Positions 60,859 to 64,000 of a stretch of DNA of 64,000 nucleotides are shown here, piece by piece. The stretch comes from Fredinandcohnia humi (lineage in GTDB: Bacteria; Bacillota; Bacilli; Bacillales; Bacillaceae_L), in NCBI RefSeq assembly GCF_001439915.1, contig NZ_LMBW01000004.1:165449-229448 (forward strand). Reading direction: 5' to 3'. A program made the translations under genes and the position numbers. The notes under the pieces were generated by a model. It saw only the letters and a list, made by a program, of their open reading frames with translations, searched no databases and was not told the DNA's origin. How positions within the stretch are numbered: the stretch's first letter is position 1; the number at the start of each line of letters is the position of its first letter.

Positions 60859-62507
60859 ATGAAAGAGGTATGGTGGAAGGAAGCTGTCGCCTATCAGATC
60901 TATCCAAGAAGCTTTATGGATTCAAATGGTGATGGGATCGGTGATTTACAGGGGATTATCTCTAAATTGGATTATGTAAAGGACCTTGGAATTGATGTCA
61001 TTTGGATTTGCCCTGTCTATAAATCGCCAAATGATGATAATGGATATGACATCAGTGATTATCAGGATATTATGGCTGACTTCGGGAATATGGCTGATTT
61101 TGATGAGCTTCTAGACGAAACGCATAAGCGTGGCATGAAACTGATTATTGATTTGGTGATCAACCATACAAGTGATGAGCATCCTTGGTTTATCGAATCC
61201 CGTTCATCAAAGGAAAATCCAAAGCGCGATTGGTATATTTGGTCCGACGGAAAAGACGGGAAAGAACCAAATAACTGGGAAAGCATTTTCAGTGGTCCGA
61301 CTTGGAAATTCGATGAAGAAACTGGTCAATATTTCATGCATATTTTCTCTGCGAAACAGCCTGATTTGAATTGGGAGAACAAAGAAGTTCGCAATGAGTT
61401 ATATAGCATGGTCAATTGGTGGCTAGACAAAGGAATTGACGGTTTCCGCGTTGATGCCATCAGCCATATTAAAAAGCTGCCAGGCTTCCCAGACATGCCA
61501 AATCCAAACGGCTTAAAATACGTTCCATCCTTTGATGGCCATATGAACCGCCCGGGAATCCAAGAATTTTTACAGGAATTAAAGGAAGAAACATTTGCGA
61601 GGTACGATATTATGACCGTTGGTGAAGCAAATGGTGTAAGTGCAGATAATGCGGATGAATGGGTTAGTGAGGAGCAAGGAAAGTTCAATATGGTCTTTCA
61701 GTTTGAACATCTGGGCCTATGGGATGTATCAAAGCGAGAACTAGATATTGTTAGCCTTAAAAAGGTCCTTACAGGATGGCAAAAGGGACTCGAAAACAAG
61801 GGCTGGAATGCATTGTTTATCGAGAATCACGATCAGCCTCGGGTGGTATCAACATGGGGAAATGACAGGGAATTTTGGAAGGAAAGTGCGACCGCTCTTG
61901 GCGCGATGTACTTTTTCATGCAAGGTACTCCGTTTATTTATCAAGGACAAGAAATTGGCATGACAAATGTGGAGTTCCAGTCCATTGATGAGTATGATGA
62001 TGTGGCAACAAGGAATTTGTATCAAGAGAAGCTTTCTGAAGGTGTTCCGTATGAGGAGATTATGGAGACGATTTGGGCAACAAGCCGAGATAACTCACGT
62101 ACCCCTATGCAATGGTCTAGTATGGAAAATGCCGGCTTTACAACGGGTCAGCCGTGGATGGGCATAAACCAAAATTACGAGAAGATCAATGTTGAAAAGC
62201 AATTGGCTGATCAAGATTCAGTGCTGCATTTTTACAAAAAAATGATTGCGCTGAAAAAGAACAATAAGCTGTTCACGTATGGTTAGTAGAGGAAGATCCA
62301 CAGCTGTATGTGTACACCCGAACACATGGCGATGAGAAAGTGATTGTGGTAACAAACTTATCTAGCACTAATGCGGTTTGTCATGTGCCAGAAGTTAGGT
62401 TTAAGCATGATGGGCTGTTGTTGGCTAATTATCATGTGGAGGCACACGAGACAACTGATGAGATTGAATTCGGACCGTATGAAGTGAGAGTGTATCGTGT
62501 GGCGTGA
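60859..62507 (+). pseudogene. malL: GH13 alpha-glucosidase (MalL-like) with a frameshift
   Basis: MKEVWWKEAVAYQIYPRSF to LFTYG (475 codons) is a typical oligo-1,6-glucosidase, with nucleophile Asp in GFRVDAISH, acid Glu in VGEANG and the ENHDQPR motif. At 62284 the frame meets TAG. The rest of the C-terminal domain continues in another frame (VEEDPQLYVYTRTHGDEKVI to YEVRVYRVA, stop at 62507). Comparing with the usual TYGTYELVEEDP suggests loss of about 10 bases at about 62283. The catalytic barrel remains, so a truncated product could still fold in part. A sequencing error is possible. Confidence 0.85.
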
Positions 62508-62621
62508 TTTTGGTTAGGGGAACCTCGGTCTTTCAGGCGAACGGAGATATTTGTAAGTAACATAATACACAAGATAGCGTACAAGATTTTGCAAACTGAT
62601 GTTACACAATAAATCACATTC

Positions 62622-62664
62622 AAGGGCTTAGAGTCATAAATTCTCTAAGCCCTACTTTTTTTTA
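62622..62664 (+). terminator. Terminator after the MalL-like pseudogene
   Basis: GGGCTTAGAG pairs with CTCTAAGCCC across a 9-nt loop, then TACTTTTTTTT. The ~115 bases from here to the DUF3231 gene hold nothing I can identify. Confidence 0.9.
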
Positions 62665-62778
62665 CAGTATTCTATTAGATTCACCTTCTCATGTAACTTT
62701 TCACAATGTATCGAAGGAGAAGATCCATCATTTCAAAAAAGTACTTTTGCTTATGTGCAGAAGGACTTTAAATATAAT

Positions 62779-63801
62779 TTATAAATGATTTTTCTTCCTT
62801 ATTAATTTATCTCTATCGGAAGCCATAGGGGGTTGTTCCAACCATCCATTTTTTATCATGATATTAGCTCCATCTTCAGAATACATCTGGACTTCTAAGG
62901 ATAGCCTGTTATACATTACGGAAATATCAACTCTAGGACTTTGGCTGACGGCTGTACCGTAGTAGCCTACGCTCAAAGAAATCAAACCAGATGTCAAGAA
63001 CATCATCAGTTTATCTGAAAATGTGTACGTGGTGCTATTTGTTATTTCGGAATCCCACCCCATTGGTGCAGGGAGTTTACTTTCCTCTAGCTTACTCCTA
63101 AATAATTTAATATGTTTATTTCCAATTTCTAATCCTTTTAAAAAGAATTGTTTTACGTCTTTATTTTGTGCAACCTGACTAAATCCAGTAAGTACAGCAA
63201 CTCCCAATGCGTTTCGTTGAAGATTCGAGAATAAATTAGCGACTTCAGCTGCTGTTAATGGTCTTTTCTCACCAATCACATCTAACATAAACCATTGCTT
63301 TTTCACAAACTCAACATTATCCAAATTAGGTAAGTTGGGTGACCTGACCAACAATCCTTTTGACAATAATAGGTCTGTTGAATTTTTATATAATTGCATT
63401 GTTTCAGTAAGACATTCCATGTAATAGGTGTTAATGTCATCTCTTACAGATGCTGCTACACTACCAGCATATGATGTAAGTCCAACCTTAGCCATTTGGT
63501 TAATAAAATTTAGTGTAAAACTGTCTGAATAAAGCCTAGGAGCATTTAAGTCAACATCATCTTTTAGACTAAATCCACATGGAACAACATTTTTTTCTTC
63601 CTGTAAAATCCCTGTAATTTTTTGAATGTGTGATTGAGACAAATCTAAAGCGAATTTAATGATAGGCTTAATTTCTTCATCCTCAGCTTTTTCTATAAAA
63701 TACGAAAGAACACAGATGCTAGCGCTATCATTTAAGTATTGAATCCAAAGTTGAGCTATTTCGCTTGCTGTTAGCCTGATCTGGCTTCCCTTTCCCTCCA
63801 T
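62779..63801 (-). CDS. DUF3231-family protein
   Basis: A 340-residue, mostly helical, soluble protein of the DUF3231 family, with two homologous halves: LTASEIAQLWIQYLNDSASICVLSYFIEKA near residue 10 and LTAAEVANLFSNLQRNALGVAVLTGFSQVA near residue 182. Each half resembles a ferritin-like four-helix bundle with SHIQKI or KHIKLF in its third part. The family is common in spore-forming bacilli and of unknown function. GGAGG lies 7 nt before the ATG. Confidence 0.85.
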   Translation of the reverse strand: MEGKGSQIRLTASEIAQLWIQYLNDSASICVLSYFIEKAEDEEIKPIIKFALDLSQSHIQKITGILQEEKNVVPCGFSLKDDVDLNAPRLYSDSFTLNFINQMAKVGLTSYAGSVAASVRDDINTYYMECLTETMQLYKNSTDLLLSKGLLVRSPNLPNLDNVEFVKKQWFMLDVIGEKRPLTAAEVANLFSNLQRNALGVAVLTGFSQVAQNKDVKQFFLKGLEIGNKHIKLFRSKLEESKLPAPMGWDSEITNSTTYTFSDKLMMFLTSGLISLSVGYYGTAVSQSPRVDISVMYNRLSLEVQMYSEDGANIMIKNGWLEQPPMASDRDKLIRKKNHL

Positions 63802-63924
63802 AAGTTACCTCCAAAAAAGATATACTATTAACTACATTTCCCATAAATTGTTTATAGTATGTATTTGTTTATAGAACAGTTATTGAGAGGATTAGGGGAT
63901 TTAGGTCTTTTCTTATTTTCACGA

Positions 63925-64000
63925 CTACCCCTTCACAGATCCTGCCAGAAGACCACGGACAAAGTATTTGCCGAGGAAGATGTAGACAAGCAAGGTTGGA
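63925..64000 (-). CDS. Sugar ABC transporter permease, C-terminal end (MalG-like)
   Basis: Minus-strand codons read PTLLVYIFLGKYFVRGLLAG, then SVKG and TAG at 63925-63927. This is the standard C-terminus of MalG-type permeases. The gene continues beyond the window. With the broken MalL-type glucosidases nearby, it is probably part of a maltose or maltodextrin importer. Confidence 0.85.
   Translation of the reverse strand, partial: PTLLVYIFLGKYFVRGLLAGSVKG

Noticed and set aside
62670-62778. A plus-strand peptide frame ending DPSFQKSTFAYVQKDFKYNL
   Set aside because: It is short, with no start or ribosome site and no recognisable family; it could be chance or a remnant, so it is not annotated.
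1-64000. tRNA, rRNA, integrase, transposase or prophage genes
   Set aside because: None were seen on reading; the island at 23.6-53.2 kb has no flanking integrase or direct repeats that I could detect.

Overview
The window is a low-GC, Gram-positive chromosome segment that I place in the Bacillaceae. The supporting signs are strong AGGAGG-type ribosome sites, UUG and GUG starts, ykkC-type guanidine riboswitch control, cre sites, a GltC-type regulator, a yozG-yoaS-yoaT set and a possible small spore protein. The genus cannot be fixed from the sequence alone; a Neobacillus/Cytobacillus-like soil bacillus would fit. I saw no rRNA, tRNA, CRISPR array or intact transposase.

Layout. 1-8.3 kb: gltC-type regulator, a guanidine-riboswitch-controlled pair of small multidrug-resistance proteins, an ABC exporter, glutaminyl-tRNA synthetase (unusual in bacilli), a two-gene ThrE-type exporter, tryptophan 2,3-dioxygenase and a GNAT. 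8.6-13.9 kb: a complete sucrose operon (repressor, three operator-like sites, PTS IIBC, sucrose-6-phosphate hydrolase, fructokinase), with an exact 53-bp-period hairpin array between hydrolase and kinase. 14.2-15.6 kb: M20 dipeptidase. 15.8-20.8 kb: complete urease operon ureABCEFGD, followed by an unknown internally duplicated protein and a SpoIID/LytB protein.

23.6-53.2 kb is the most notable region: about 30 kb that appears devoted to recovering cell-wall amino sugars. It holds anmK, three sugar ABC importers without ATPases, GH20 and NagZ hexosaminidases, a NamZ (DUF1343) muramidase, two MurQ etherases, a BadF-type amino-sugar kinase, an RpiR/MurR regulator, a PIG-L protein with a degenerate active site, two tandem-GNAT proteins, a secreted GH18 enzyme and an AmiE-like serine hydrolase. 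The glycosidases other than GH18 lack signal peptides. The inferred scheme is therefore import of intact muropeptides or disaccharides, cytoplasmic cleavage, phosphorylation after entry, and etherase conversion to GlcNAc-6-P. B. subtilis instead uses secreted NagZ/AmiE/NamZ and a phosphotransferase (MurP). Two promoters share a TAAAATTATATTTCA box, the same spacing to the -10, and a downstream cre site. Half of the cluster looks like a rearranged duplication of the other half.

53.6-64 kb: threonine catabolism (kbl plus SDR-type tdh), a small spore-type protein, yoaS-yozG-yoaT homologues, a divergent MerR/MFS efflux pair with a classical 19-bp-spacer promoter, two broken GH13 alpha-glucosidase genes (one formed by a deletion that also cut a membrane-protein gene), a DUF3231 protein, and the C-terminus of a sugar permease at the right edge.

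Several structured repeats lie between genes. A ~130-bp element occurs three times (14.0, 24.8, 47.0 kb) and its hairpin stems keep pairing although their sequences differ. A ~63-bp element occurs twice, once nested inside the first. There is also a ~120-bp cruciform repeat at 42.0 kb.
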